Assembly (NCBI GenBank): GCA_030686995.1
Contig: CM060698.1
Span: forward strand, 143,425,106 to 143,489,105
Source of the DNA: Artemisia argyi
Lineage: Eukaryota > Streptophyta > Magnoliopsida > Asterales > Asteraceae
Direction of reading: 5' to 3'
Length of the DNA: 64,000 nt
Part shown: positions 33,348-45,764 of the stretch, in pieces
Layout: every line of letters starts with the position of its first letter
How positions within the stretch are numbered: the first letter of the stretch is position 1
Translations under genes and position numbers: made by a program
The notes under the pieces: model-generated
The model's database searches: none
What the model was told of the DNA's origin: nothing
The model's input: only the letters and a program-made list of their open reading frames with translations

Positions 33348-36300
33348 TCAGCAATCAGACTCGGCAGGTTGAATTCTCCTCAGTTTACTAACAACTTGCC
33401 TCATAACAGGTCTCTGCGCAACCGCATCCGCTGTACAAAGCAACCCCAAATGCAATATCTCCAAGAGAACATCCTCCGGACCCGCTTCCCATAATCCAGT
33501 ACTAAATATCTCCGCCAGCCGCCCCTCTTGCCTCAGTGACAGGGCCCACGAGACAATTGTGTACCCATTTTCCTGACTTGAAAAAGATGAGTCCAACGCT
33601 CTCTTATCAGAAATCAACTCAAGAAGCATAACTCCAAAACTGTACACATCCACCTTTTCCGAAGCATGACTTGTTAAACAGTATTCTGGCGCAACGTAAC
33701 CGAAAGTCCCTGCAACACCCGTCGTCACGTGGGTCTCGAAATCATCTAAAAGACGTGCTAACCCGAAATCCGACAAGTAAGCGTTGAAATTCTCATCTAG
33801 TAAAATGTTACTCGGTTTCACATCCCGGTGAATGATTCGCGGAGTACACATATCATGCAAAAAGTAAAGAGCATTAGCAACATCAAGCGCGATTTTGTGA
33901 AGAATCTTCAAACCGATACCCATCGATCGTCTTTCAAGGATGAACTTTTCTAAGTTCCCGCCAGGAAGATAATTGTAAATCAGGAACATTTCCGATGTGC
34001 TTGCATAATACCCTATTAAGGTAACGAGGTTTGGGTGTCGGATTCTACCCAGACTCTGGATTTCGGCGTTAAATTGACGTAGCCCTTGACACATTTCGAC
34101 CGTGAGTCTTTTCACTGCAACAGTGACCCCAGAAGAGATTTCAGCCCGGTATGTCGACCCAAAGCCACCGCTCCCGATGCAGTTTTTCAATGTGAAGTTC
34201 CCAGTTGCTTGAACAACGGTGTCTAATGTCAATTTTACCCCTATTTCCTTAAAAACCACCAGTGGTTCTTGTTGATTATGAGGACGAGGAGGTAAAGTAG
34301 GACGAGACGAAGTTAAGGCTACCACTGGGTTCGGGTTTGGTCTTCGGTTCCTTCGGTAAAGATAAATACTGATGAGAGCAACAAGAATGATGATTATTAC
34401 TGATGGAACTATGATTAGTACTAATTCAAAAGTACTCGCACCACTTTTCCCGCTGTTAGTATCTAATGAAGCTGTGCTGTTTCGTAAATCCACGGAACTT
34501 GGTTTTTCAGGTGATGATGATGGTAAGTTATTGAAAGAGAAGTTGAATTTAACACCGGACTTTAAGTGTATAGAGCGCGGAGGAACTCCACCGGATAAAT
34601 TGTTGTTGTTGAGAAGAAGAACCGTTAGATTTTTAATATTCAAGAGACTCTTTGGAATCTGACCCGAAATCTTGTTACTTGACGCATCTAAGAATTTCAT
34701 ACATTCCCAATTCACACCGACATGTCGGGATATTCCACCTGATATGATGTTGTTGCTCACATTCAAGAAAAACCCATTTATATCATTGCAGTTTGTGGAA
34801 ATGTTATCATGAAATAAACCTCCCGAGAGCTTGTTTCCACCAGCTAGAAACGCATAGTCGAATTTTTTACCCGTTCTTTTGTGGGGTCTGATTCTTGATA
34901 CCATAGGAAGTAACGGGATTGAGCCTGTGAAGTTATTTTGACTAAAATCATGGATTATAGCAGGCGTAAACCAGGATAAGGGAAGAGGGTTCTGTACACG
35001 AGTTTTATGAGAAAAGTAGGAAAGATATGAAGTGACGTAGTTAGACTGTTGGGAGAGGTTTAAACGCTGACATGGCGTGTTTCGGAAATTTGGGATGGAT
35101 CCAAACATGAGATTTTTACTAACATCAAATACTGTCATACAACGAACACCAAGTTTTTCATCAAGAATTCCACTGATCTTGTTCGAGCTAATGTTAAGAA
35201 AATGAAGATTCGGGCAGTTATCAAAAACACCCAAGATCTCGCCTTTTAAATGATTACCAGCCAAATTTACCATTTTTAAGGCTCGACAATCACTCCACTT
35301 CTTCGGAAATCCACCAACGATATTCGCACTTGGTGCCCAAAGTATCTCTAAATTTGGTAGCATTGTGATTTGCAAAGGAACTGAGCTTGCAAAAGAGTTA
35401 CCATCTTTATGATCACCATTTAAATGAGACGATAGGACAAGAACGGATAGCTTAACACAGTTCCCAATGCTCGGGGGAATAACGCCAACAAGACTATTTC
35501 TAGAAACATCTAAAACTTCAAGCATTCTAAGGTTACCAACTTCAAAAGGAAGACCACCCGAAAACCTATTTGAAAACAGCAACATTGTTCTTAAACTACT
35601 ACACTTCCCAAAACTTCTAGGTATCTCACCACTCAACAAATTCCCCGAAAAATCCACATGCTCAAGAACCTCACACGTACTCCAAAACTCATCATGTAAC
35701 GACCCATTAAACCGATTCAACGCCAGATTAACCCCTTTTAACTTCACAAAGTTACCAAGAAAATCCGGAACAGACCCACCGATCCGATTCCCAGCAAGAC
35801 TCAAAAACCTTAAATCTTTACATTCCGAAAGCGACTTAGGAACAACCCCAAATAGCCTATTAAACCCCAAATTCAAAACTTGCAAACTCTTCAAATTCAC
35901 AAAACTAACCATAGACAAATTAGCACTCATAAAATTCCCTTCAATATCAACCACTTCAAGACTCTTTAAACCCCATATCCCACTTGGCAAATCACCCCTA
36001 AATCCATTAAAAGGAAGCGCTAAAACCCGAAGCTCCACAAAACTCCCAATAACATCCAACAACACACCACTTAAAAAAACACCTCTTTTTAACTCAGAAC
36101 AGTTTCTAACAACACCAAAACTATGCAATGCAAGATGAGAATACTTATTACTTAAACAAGAACTAGCATGAGTAAAGTTACCTCCATACACACTTATCTC
36201 CGAAACCCTCCCACGTGAGTTGCACGTGACACCAAACCAACTACAGTGATCTTTGTTTCTTGCTTTCCAGCTTGAAAGCATGTTGTGATGGTCAACAAAA

Positions 36301-36413
36301 CCCTTCTTCAACTCCAAGAGTTGACTTTTTTCAGAAAAATCAACGCTTTTTCCAGAAACTAAACATAAAGACAGCAAAATGAGGATTAATTTCCTCATTG
36401 CAAACATACCCAC
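33348..36413 (-). CDS. RPK2-like leucine-rich repeat receptor kinase
   Basis: A single uninterrupted frame of 1,021 residues. A hydrophobic signal peptide (1-22) is followed by the LRR N-terminal cap with SWFGVTC, then LRRs to about 630 (for example LRFLSLAGNRIGGSVPDFLG), an interrupted middle, one membrane span (662-686) and a Ser/Thr kinase: glycine loop GSGGFGSTY from 747, K768, HRD at 862-864, DFG at 882-884, APE at 908-910. All catalytic residues are present. The kinase and the layout are closest to what I know of Arabidopsis RPK2/TOADSTOOL2 (LRR subfamily XV), which acts at the plasma membrane in meristem, anther and embryo patterning, partly with CLAVATA-type peptides. It is somewhat shorter than RPK2 and may be a paralogue. 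The first ATG gives MGMFAMRKLI; the second ATG, six codons in, would also keep the signal peptide. Confidence 0.9.
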   Translation of the reverse strand: MGMFAMRKLILILLSLCLVSGKSVDFSEKSQLLELKKGFVDHHNMLSSWKARNKDHCSWFGVTCNSRGRVSEISVYGGNFTHASSCLSNKYSHLALHSFGVVRNCSELKRGVFLSGVLLDVIGSFVELRVLALPFNGFRGDLPSGIWGLKSLEVVDIEGNFMSANLSMVSFVNLKSLQVLNLGFNRLFGVVPKSLSECKDLRFLSLAGNRIGGSVPDFLGNFVKLKGVNLALNRFNGSLHDEFWSTCEVLEHVDFSGNLLSGEIPRSFGKCSSLRTMLLFSNRFSGGLPFEVGNLRMLEVLDVSRNSLVGVIPPSIGNCVKLSVLVLSSHLNGDHKDGNSFASSVPLQITMLPNLEILWAPSANIVGGFPKKWSDCRALKMVNLAGNHLKGEILGVFDNCPNLHFLNISSNKISGILDEKLGVRCMTVFDVSKNLMFGSIPNFRNTPCQRLNLSQQSNYVTSYLSYFSHKTRVQNPLPLSWFTPAIIHDFSQNNFTGSIPLLPMVSRIRPHKRTGKKFDYAFLAGGNKLSGGLFHDNISTNCNDINGFFLNVSNNIISGGISRHVGVNWECMKFLDASSNKISGQIPKSLLNIKNLTVLLLNNNNLSGGVPPRSIHLKSGVKFNFSFNNLPSSSPEKPSSVDLRNSTASLDTNSGKSGASTFELVLIIVPSVIIIILVALISIYLYRRNRRPNPNPVVALTSSRPTLPPRPHNQQEPLVVFKEIGVKLTLDTVVQATGNFTLKNCIGSGGFGSTYRAEISSGVTVAVKRLTVEMCQGLRQFNAEIQSLGRIRHPNLVTLIGYYASTSEMFLIYNYLPGGNLEKFILERRSMGIGLKILHKIALDVANALYFLHDMCTPRIIHRDVKPSNILLDENFNAYLSDFGLARLLDDFETHVTTGVAGTFGYVAPEYCLTSHASEKVDVYSFGVMLLELISDKRALDSSFSSQENGYTIVSWALSLRQEGRLAEIFSTGLWEAGPEDVLLEILHLGLLCTADAVAQRPVMRQVVSKLRRIQPAESDC

Positions 36414-39358
36414 AAATTTTTTTTACAAAAAGATTATGAAAAATGAAAATTTTATAGTTTTTGAGGTTCAAAATTTTATAAAGTTTATAAATTTATGGTT
36501 TTTTTGCATAAAGTTTTATAAATTTATGGTTTTTTTTTGGGAGTTTTAAGGTGAGTGAAACATGGGTTGAATTTAGTTAGGATGGTTGTGTTTAATGTCT
36601 GTGTTTTTCATTTACTGTAAACGGTGTAGTGGGGTCAGTGGTGGGACCCACTTGGGAATATGTATGTGGATTATCAAGAGTCAACAAATTTGACCTGTGT
36701 AGTTAGTCAAGGTGGCGGCCCGGTGGAAGAGACTAGGAAAGTGTGAAAAGTTGACATGTCAGCATACCAACTGGACTGGTGAGGTGAAGTGGACATCATG
36801 TGACCAATAGCTTTCTAAATATAGTATGACTTATTTTCTTCTAACAGATTGTGTCATTGTGATGACTTGTGCAAGAGTTTATTATTGTAGACTTTACGCA
36901 CTCTCATAAATGATTGAGACACTCTAAATTTGATTATCTAGACATTTATACCCTCACGGGATAAGAATGAGTAAGAATACTGTGAGGGTATAAATGTCAA
37001 GATACTCTAATTTAAAGTGTGTCAATAATTTATGAGAGTGTGCAAATCACCTCCTTGAAAATGAATGTCTAAATTTTTATTTTAAGTCGCTTTAAAATAA
37101 ATGTTCACTTTGTGTATGATTGATGAAAACCGTAGTTAGTGAAATTCTTAAAACTTTGTGCTATTTGAAAGTGCACATTTATTTTGGCACGGAAGGAGTA
37201 TATGAGAAAGTATTTCATTTTATAAGGAAAAGATTATATTGTAAATAGTACTAAATCTGTAAATTAGATTATTGATTACTCATAAACCAGCCGATTTGAT
37301 GCTAATAAGATTATTAATGAGATCTCGATGGAGTTAGGCAGATTCGAATTTTATTATGTGTGGTGCCACAAAATATGGACCAAAGTGCTAGTTATATCAG
37401 AACCTCATTAGAGGACAGTAACTTAACTGATAACATGATTACTAGAGGATCATTTCTTATAATTTATAGAATTTATATCTTTATCTTAGAAATTGAGTTT
37501 GATGCTTGTTAGGCTTGATTTTTAGTGGGAGATAGAAAATAGGATGTTGAGTGAATAGACAGTTGTTGTTAGTTAAACATGTGTTCAGACTTCAGTATTC
37601 AAAGTGTTTGAGACTGTTTCAGGTCAAACAAAAAGATGGTCATTGTTTATTCATCAATAATCTTTTAATACACTAACGGTCATGGGTATAAAAATATATA
37701 GGTTGTGTCAAGAGTCTTGATCTACGTTAGGTGACGATTGAGATATTTTCTTTGCAGATGACCATGGACGCTTGAAGAAGCTTCGTCCATAAGAGTTCTT
37801 TGGTCAACAAAGGTTGTATTTGGTTCTTGATGGCATTGATTGAGTCGACTAATACTAAACGCAAGTTGATATTCAGCGGTGAAAGATATGTCATTACTAT
37901 TTTTAGAACATAACGAGTATGTGATTATTTTTTCTTTAATTGCAAAATTTGAAAGTGCAAATACCAATTATGAATAGATGTTACCATGTCTAAAACACAC
38001 AGTAGTTCTTCTGATGGTCCACATGATAACTTCTGTATCATCGTTTGGGGTTTTGAAATATTAGTTTTAAAAAGATAATGAAACAATCAGAAAGTTGGAA
38101 CTTGAGAAAGAAATTTGGCTTGTAGAAGCATAAACCCACAGAGGTGAATTCAATGTCCGACTAATAGATATATAAATCATTAGTAACCAAAAACAGACTA
38201 CTGTATCATGTATGCTTCATATCTCGTTGGAATGAAATCTAAGTTAATTTCTTTTTACCTATTTAACACAATATCAACTACTGTATCATGTATGCCTCTT
38301 TAGCCTTTAGGGGTTCTGGAATTTCTTACTGTTTCTAAAATGCGATAAACATGATGAGTTTATGATTCTCATGATGTTCTTACCTCTTTTGCAGCTCAAC
38401 CGATTCCAGTATACCCTGCTGCTGTCCTGCTGACATAGATGAGGTGTGTACGATAAAACGACATAATTACTATAATAAAGTGACAGATCTGGAAGTAAAC
38501 TTTCTTCCTCCTAACGAGTTTGCATTCGATTCAAGTATGCAATGTCATCAGGAAGAGCAATGTGTAGTTGTGTACCAATCCTAATGTTCTATTTTCTTAA
38601 CTTCCAAGGTTTGTGGACAGGTTAGGACAGTTTTGATGAAATTGAACCTGTATATCATCTTGTACTTCATAAACAAGGAATCTTTGCCTTTCGCCAATTT
38701 ATCCCCTACTTTCTTTGTGTCTTTAACTTGTGGATTAGAATAAAGTCGTATCAAAACTAAAGATTTGTGGTGTATTGAATAAAAGGTGTTGTGTGCAAAT
38801 GACCTCCGATAACTTGTATGCTTCTAGGAGATCTACATAAACAAGTGTTTATACAATACATTGAAAAGACCTTTTATTCTATAATGTAGACTAGCAACCA
38901 GTGTCGTGACAATAGTCATCGACTTAGTGTTAGAAGAGAAGATATTATGCCGTAGTTAATGTCATGTTAAGTATAGTTGATAAAATAGGTAATGAGCGTA
39001 ACAAACAGTCCAGGTAAAGTACGACCAACTTTATACAACATGTCAAAAAAGCAACATTCATTTTCATCTCAGGATTAAGTGCTATTTGTATAATTTATGT
39101 TAAAAATGAGAATCTGTTTTCTGATTGGAAACAATTAGAATGATTTAAACGCTTATATGCAAAACTCGTCCTGACAAAATCTAAGTTTCCAGAATGGGCC
39201 AGTGCTATATTTTGCAGTTAGGTTCTTGGTTCCTGGAATTTTTTGAAATTGTATTCAAGAGAATAGAGGCGAACTGAGATTTATACACTCAAAAAACTGA
39301 ATCAATTAAATAAACCAGTAACTTGAGGTCAGATATTCATGGAAACACACGTATGAAG
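36414..39358. other. Intergenic, upstream of the receptor kinase
   Basis: About 2.9 kb with no supported gene. It includes the proximal promoter of the kinase, a foldback MITE at 36,898-37,043, and a degenerate Stowaway-like stretch at about 37,047-37,200 ending GGAAGGAGTATA. A small frame at 37,722-37,967 has no recognisable content. Confidence 0.5.
36898..37043. mobile_element. Foldback MITE, 146 bp
   Basis: Both ends read GCACTCTCATAAAT or GCACACTCTCATAAAT from outside inwards, and the inverted match continues for about 60 bp through GACATTTATACCCTCAC at both sides. A clear target duplication was not found. Confidence 0.65.
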
Positions 39359-42300
39359 CTAAGATGTCAGGGATGACGTTGGGCAGCTATCAACTGTGCA
39401 GGCCAATATATCTTTGTAATCTCTAGAAATAGTGAAGGAGTCATAAACTTTACCACTGCTGCTCTTCTTATACTCAAATAAAAGATTAGAAGGGTCAGAT
39501 GATGTGAGTTTAAGAAACCCATAATCAACATCTTTCACTAGACTCCAAGTAGTGTTGATGTTGGCGAAATTTGTAAGACTTGCTCCTCCACCTCCCGCCA
39601 CTACATGAATTGTCCCGTTCAAGCTTCCCTTGTATGTGTGCTTCTCGTTACTTGTGCAGACACTCTGAAACAATGAAATGAATTTTAATTGGCTAAATGT
39701 CTAAAATACTGTTCCAACATATATCAAAAATACATTCTCCATTTAGAAGTTGAGGGAAAATAGGTACATTTAGCTTAATGATTGACAAAACAAAGAAAGA
39801 GGCTATACAACTTCTGTTCAACGGCATTAACTTTTAAGCCATCTTAGGGGTGTTTGCCTGTTTGGCATTGCTTATTTTAAACTGCTTATCTGCTTAAAAA
39901 ATAAGCAGACAACAACCTGCGTACTTTTTAGGTGCTTATCTACTCTAAAATAAGCTAGATACACAGTCTCATCGAAACACTCAAAACTGCTTATTGATAG
40001 AGAGAAATTTATCCAAAAGGCTGATCAATTGTCAAATAGTAGAAGTCTCCAGAACCTCTGCCATTATAATAAGCAGACACTAACTAAAATGAGCAATCCC
40101 AAACACCCTCTTTCCCGTTTTCCAGTAAAAAAGATATCATTGTTTATGTGAATATGTTAAACTGGACATTAACTATGCTAGAATCAGCGATTCTACACAA
40201 AAACTAGAAAGCACAAGTCTTTTTGCATATACTTTTCCGTATTCTGACCGAACTTGACCATTCTTGCAAACAACGTCTTCTTTTTAAGCATTTTTTTGTT
40301 TAAGACAAAGGTTGTGTTAATTTGCAAGTAGAAAAAAACAAGTAAAAAGGTGTATTTCTCTATAAACAATTAAGTCTTTTTTCTCTTTGAGTTTCTAATA
40401 TCATATTATTTGACATTTACGCAAATTAGAGTTAACTGATAAAGATTATTAGTTGTGTGAGAATACCTCATATATGGGACAAGTCCTTTCATAATTGTGT
40501 GCATGACCATAAATGGCTATATCAACTTTGTACTTCTGCCAGAGCTTTTGAAGGCTGTCTCTCCCCATGGGTTCCCCAAACGCTCCATCCACAGCATAAA
40601 ATGAAGTTGATGAGTACCCGAGTACACGATGAGCAAGGAAGATAAGCCACGGTTGCTTTTGTCTATCTACGGATGCCAAACAATTCTCAATGAATTTATA
40701 CTGTTCGGTTCCCTCTCTCCAATCATGTTCTGTATCAGCAATACAAAATCTAAACATCCCATAGTCTGTAGAGTACCTGTAACACGGATGCAGTTTTCAT
40801 AAAGGTTACATATCTATAGAAGATTAAAGAGTAATAAAAGAGAGTGGGTTGATATGAATATAGCTAACCAGAATTTTGCCCGGTTCTCAGCAGGAACGTA
40901 AAACATAGTTTCAGCCAAAACACCACATTCTCCTCCTGAGTCGTTATTCTCATAAAAAGATCCAGAGTTAGGCCAGTCACGCTCATGATTACCACTGAAA
41001 AATATGGATTTATCAGATATTTGACAAAAGAAAGACATATTTAACACCAAGAATTTTGTGGTCGCGCAAAGGTATTTTCCTATGTGCTGCTTCCTCTAAG
41101 ATTAGCATTTGGATTTGCAATTTTGAACTAACTATTGTCACTTGTCTTTGCAATAATAAGATTCTAATGTATGGACTATGGATAAACATAAACATAATTT
41201 GCTGAACACCCAAACATCAGACTATCTCATTATTACACTGCGCAAATAGCATGTCTCATTCTATGATCCTGAAAATTCATACCTAGCTACCATATAAGGT
41301 ACTGCTGATGCGATTGGCTCAACTTGTTCAGTAAATTGATCCCATTGTGAGAGGTACCCATTGGCATAACAAATATCTCCAATGTGGAACACTATATCAT
41401 AGTTCTTTAAGTCTGCAGTAAGTTGTTTGGTTGTGTTAAGTGAGCCATGCTGATAATTGTTATAGTCGTTTGACCCATCAGCTTCATCCTACAATATTGA
41501 AACAAATGTTAAACATAGCTTTTAACACAGTCAAACCACAACTTCCAAAAAACATCCTACCTTTCCCATATCTCCAAAAATGATCACGCGTTGTAATGAA
41601 TCTTGACCGGGGTAAGGAGATGATTTAAACTGGCGGATTTGACTCCAAATAATTGTACTGTTTGAAAGTTTGTGGCCAAGTTTGTAGGTGTACCTGCACA
41701 AAGAAGGTGGAAAATAAGGATTTGATATATGGTATCATAAATAATCTAAAATTACTTATTTGTCCATTGCAACAAATTGATGTTTCCTATAGCGTCATTA
41801 TTAATAGGGCACTGAAGATACCGAATATTTTGGTTATAACATATCTCTTAAATTTTCTTCTCTGTCAAATATTACAGGGTCTATAGGATGGATTTATTAG
41901 CCCTTTTAAGGACCAGTTATCTAGCAAAAGAAAGTGATTTGACCTTTGACTTTCACTTATCTAGCAAAACTGTCAAAGGAAATGGTTTGACCTTTGAATT
42001 TCAATTGTCAAATTCATTTCTTTCTGGTTCTAAATCTAACGATAGTTATTTCATTGCTGTACAAAGTTCATGTCAGTATAAAGAGCTAATGGAAAACAAT
42101 ATGTTGACTGTAAAAGAAAATAGAAGTCCTTAAAAAAATAGCATTTGAGCTATAATATTTTTTTGGGACTATCATATATGGAACTCGTGACCTACACTGA
42201 GTTTGGCCACAGTCCCTGCAAGAATCCGGTATGAATAAAGCCAGGATCACGCCAACCAACAGTTCGTGCCGGTGCTCCTGCACAAGCGCATGACCAAATC

Positions 42301-43792
42301 AGCTCAAGCATAAGGAAGAAAAAATAATTGCTCCTCGGATCTTAAAATTTGACTTTTGAGGGTCAAGTAACATGAATTTTTTATGTTTGTACTTTGTAGA
42401 TATCTACATACCACAGAGGCTGTTTCGATCGATTGTCAGTGTGGCTGCAAAAGATCGCTGTTTCTCCTCGTCTTTCCGACCCCATTCAACAAAAGGTTCT
42501 GCTTCTTCAATCCCATATCCACTCGTCCACGTTACAGTCATCTAGCATACAGACAACAATCATATTTGTTTAATCTTTAAGTTATGAAAAAGTGCTTTGA
42601 GACATGGATTCTGTAGGACCAGAACAAATACATTTATCAAAACAGGACTCGAATACATACTGCAGAGCTTTTGTTAAGTGACTGCTGATATGTTCTTGTC
42701 TACTTATGTTAGCCAGTAAAAGGACTAAAACAAGATGCACCACTTACTTCATTCCAAGCTTTTCCTTGAGCTAAACGAGGGTAATTTGGTGCGTTTGGAT
42801 TAGCAAAAGTAACTGAATTTGACACTGCTACAAGCTTGGGCTATTTCATGATGCAAGTTAAACCACATGTTACAAACATTCGTTAAAAGATAGCATAAAA
42901 AGGGAATAAAAACAACCAAAAGCATAAGCAAACCTTCGATAATCCACCAGAAAACAATGCAAAAGAAATGTCAGATCTTTGGTTGATCAGTCGAAACTTC
43001 ATGGATGCTTTTCCTGTGTCTTTGTAGTTAGGAGTGCTATAATTTGCATATTGAAACTGAAAACAGAAGCAAGATTTAATTTAACTTAATATAATATAAT
43101 CATAGCATTTTTCTAAATAAGAAACACATGAAAGAATAATGTGCAACTAAACTAAACAAAACCTTGATAGGAGCAGTGCATAATAATGGAGGAGCAACCA
43201 TTGAGCTTTCAGGGACACATGTTGAAGCACTAATAACAGTGTAAATGAAAGCTTTTTAACAAATTAATCGATTAAAACGGCAACAGTAGATTGAAAAATG
43301 AACACTTGAAATTTTTAGATACCTGAAATTCGCAGGCGAAAATACTCCAACCCAATCATCATTTGAAGGTTTTGGATTGTGCAATGTTAAAGTCAACCAT
43401 TCAGATGTTTGACCCTATAACAGAGTTTTAGGATTAATAATCACACAAACTTTAGTAATGGCATATGCATATCACATATGTAGATACTAAAATCAGGATC
43501 TACTTCACAATTTCACATACGAGAAATATAACATGAATCTTAATCATACAATAAAGCCTTTGACTGCAAGCCAATCTTTACATAGCACAGTTATGATTCA
43601 ATCAAGATTCATCATTGTTACTACCTTTAAACCAAGAACCAAAGGAGACGCCTTAACATAAGCTGCATCATTAACAGCAAACACAGTCTCATGTATTGAA
43701 ATCTTTGAAAATGGTTGATCATGTGATATTACACTTCCAATGCAATACAAACCCCATAAAATTACTAGCAACTTCAACCCTGTAACCTGCAT
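39359..43792 (-). CDS. PAP27: Purple acid phosphatase, PAP27/PAP1 type
   Basis: Twelve coding exons: 43,625-43,792, 43,323-43,414, 43,163-43,229, 42,934-43,056, 42,748-42,840, 42,412-42,541, 42,196-42,277, 41,561-41,693, 41,283-41,488, 40,869-40,994, 40,467-40,776 and 39,359-39,664. They total 1,836 bp (611 residues), the usual length for this subgroup. A hydrophobic N-terminus suggests secretion. An N-terminal fibronectin-like domain (WTSGYGIEEAEPFVEWG) precedes the metallophosphatase domain. Motifs: GDMG 292-295, GDICY 333-337, GNHE 366-369, LAHR with H456, GHAH 497-500, so the seven metal ligands D293, D334, Y337, N367, H456, H498 and H500 are all present. The family hydrolyses phosphomonoesters or nucleotide pyrophosphates; Arabidopsis PAP27 and PAP1 carry the label probable inactive in common annotation, which this sequence does not itself support. 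The last intron carries a MITE. Confidence 0.92.
39846..40109. mobile_element. MITE in the last intron of the phosphatase gene
   Basis: The left end AGGGGTGTTTGCCTGTTTGG and the right end (AGGGTGTTTGGGATTGCTCA on the other strand) are inverted repeats. Internal TGCTTATNT and AATAAGCAGA units recur. No convincing target duplication was seen; ends resemble hAT-type MITEs. Confidence 0.55.
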
Positions 43793-44756
43793 ACCTCCTA
43801 TTCCCTGAAATCAAAATTTTCAAAAGTCAAATACACAAAACAATAATACAAGCATCCTAGCATTGGCACACATTAAGAAAACATAATATCAACCAAAACT
43901 GATCCAATACACAAGAAAACAAATAATGGAATTTTGTTATTGACCCTATTGATGAAATTCAAAGGGGAGTAAAATTTATGAAGTTGAATAGAGAAACAAT
44001 AAATTTTAGTGATTACCATTATGTTTGATATCAATAAGCTCATCAACTTAATAAATGGGCACACATATATACATATTGTGAGGGTTAAGGGAAATGTAAA
44101 CAGAGGCCAAAAAAAAGAAGTCAAGTTGCAGAATATTTGTAGTATTTAAATATGTTGGGCAACATGTTTCTTTTAAGCAAAATGATGATTAGACAGATAA
44201 GGCCAACTTTAAGGTTTCTAAATCCAAAAATTACGGCTACATATATTGTTTAAAAAATAAACTGAATTGATATTGTTTACCTGATTTTTATTTTCTTTCA
44301 AAATACAGTATCTTGAAAGAATATGCTAATATGACTTTTGAATCTCATATCTTACTTTTATGATTTATATTTGTCATTTTCAAGTATCTAGATAAGGTAT
44401 GATCACATAGTTTAGATAATATAATTTTGAGTGAATTAGTAAGTGAGAAGAATTTGCACACTTTGTATGTTCATGTATCCTCCTTTAACTTTTCATAAAA
44501 GGATGTTTTCTCTTTTGCATAAAATAATGAATAAAGAATAGCTTGATGACAGCCATTATTAATTATAATTAGCAATTTTTTTTAAGATATAGATAATAAG
44601 TGCAAATCTACTATACACAAGCAACAAGTTGCAAAAGAGTAAAGAAAAAGTGAAAGCAGGAGTAGAGTTTATTCCCTAAGGCGAAGGTTCGAGGCTTGCA
44701 CTAATTGAATGTCACTTTATGATCGAATCACTAACTACTAACTTGTCGTTAAAAAA

Positions 44757-44787
<31 letters not shown>

Positions 44788-44847
44788 GTGAAAGCAAGTG
44801 GAATTTAGAACTTTCTCATGATTTACATCACCCGGCGTGTATTGTGC

Positions 44848-44923
<76 letters not shown>

Positions 44924-45764
44924 TTATTATTTATTTTTATTTTTTTTTTGAACAAAAACATTTATAACATAAGCTAACTTTAAACGATTTATGCTGATCT
45001 CAACTTCACGACCTTCATTAATGTGGTATGTGTCATCATATGTCTTTGAATCAAGCTCAATGCATATCTTTACATCTTCTAAAAGAACCAAAACATTCAT
45101 TCAGTATGACCCCTTTTCAATATCAATAGCATACACTTGAAATAAGATGAAATTGGTTACAGTTAAGCTGTTAAGTTATATCTGTTGCACGACAACTATT
45201 GCCATGGTTTCGGTTATTTTCTCAATAGTCACTGCAGTCTGCAGAATATTTCAGAGTCTTGGATTCAGAAATGGAACAAAATGCATTGCAACTTCAGTTT
45301 ACTTATAATAAGTTACCATTGCAGAACATTACTTGCTAAAATCTTGATAATAAATATTTAAAAACAATATATTACGCTGCCAAAAATTCAATAGATAATG
45401 TTCAATTGTCGGATTCAAACTGCATCCACTTAAGTCAAAGCAGACAAAATGTGTACTAAGTATATAAAATAAGTCTTGATGAGTATACAATTCAGGTATT
45501 TTTTAGAATAAACCATCCTTCAATGTACTGTATTATACTATATAAATACTTAAAAATTAAAATGCCTCATGTGTAATTGATTATTGCTAATAGAAATACT
45601 ACAAAAGAGACATTTTACATAAACATAATAATATAATCTTATAAATACAATAATAAAAAACATGAAGAAAAAATTCTCAAGTACATTTGAACTTCAGAAC
45701 TATAGCTCCCAAAAAGATTAATTAATCTGTCTTGAACCAAGAATATGAAAATGCTTCTAACATT
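43793..45764. other. Intergenic, phosphatase promoter side, no gene
   Basis: AT-rich. The sequence just before the phosphatase ATG has a TTTCAG that could end a leader intron. Otherwise only the microsatellite pair at 44,757-44,935 stands out. Confidence 0.5.
44757..44935. repeat. Opposed (AAT)n and (ATT)n microsatellites
   Basis: About nine AAT units (44,757-44,784) and about 28 ATT units (44,848-44,935) stand 65 bp apart in complementary orientation, able to pair as a hairpin. AAAAAAAGTGAAAGCA also follows the AAT tract and echoes an AAAAAGTGAAAGCA at 44,646, suggesting local slippage duplication. Confidence 0.85.

Noticed and set aside
35467..36138. 223-codon open frame on the + strand
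   Set aside because: Antisense shadow of the LRR region of the receptor kinase gene; regular LRR codon use creates the opening.
38390..38460. Possible short exon after TTTTGCAG near 38,395
   Set aside because: Only about 14 codons before a stop and no matching upstream exon.
29328..43792. Functional cluster of STR and PAP27 for symbiotic phosphate use
   Set aside because: Only two loosely related genes with an unrelated receptor kinase between them; proximity is most likely chance.
44749..44961. Poly-isoleucine open frame
   Set aside because: Translation of the ATT microsatellite.
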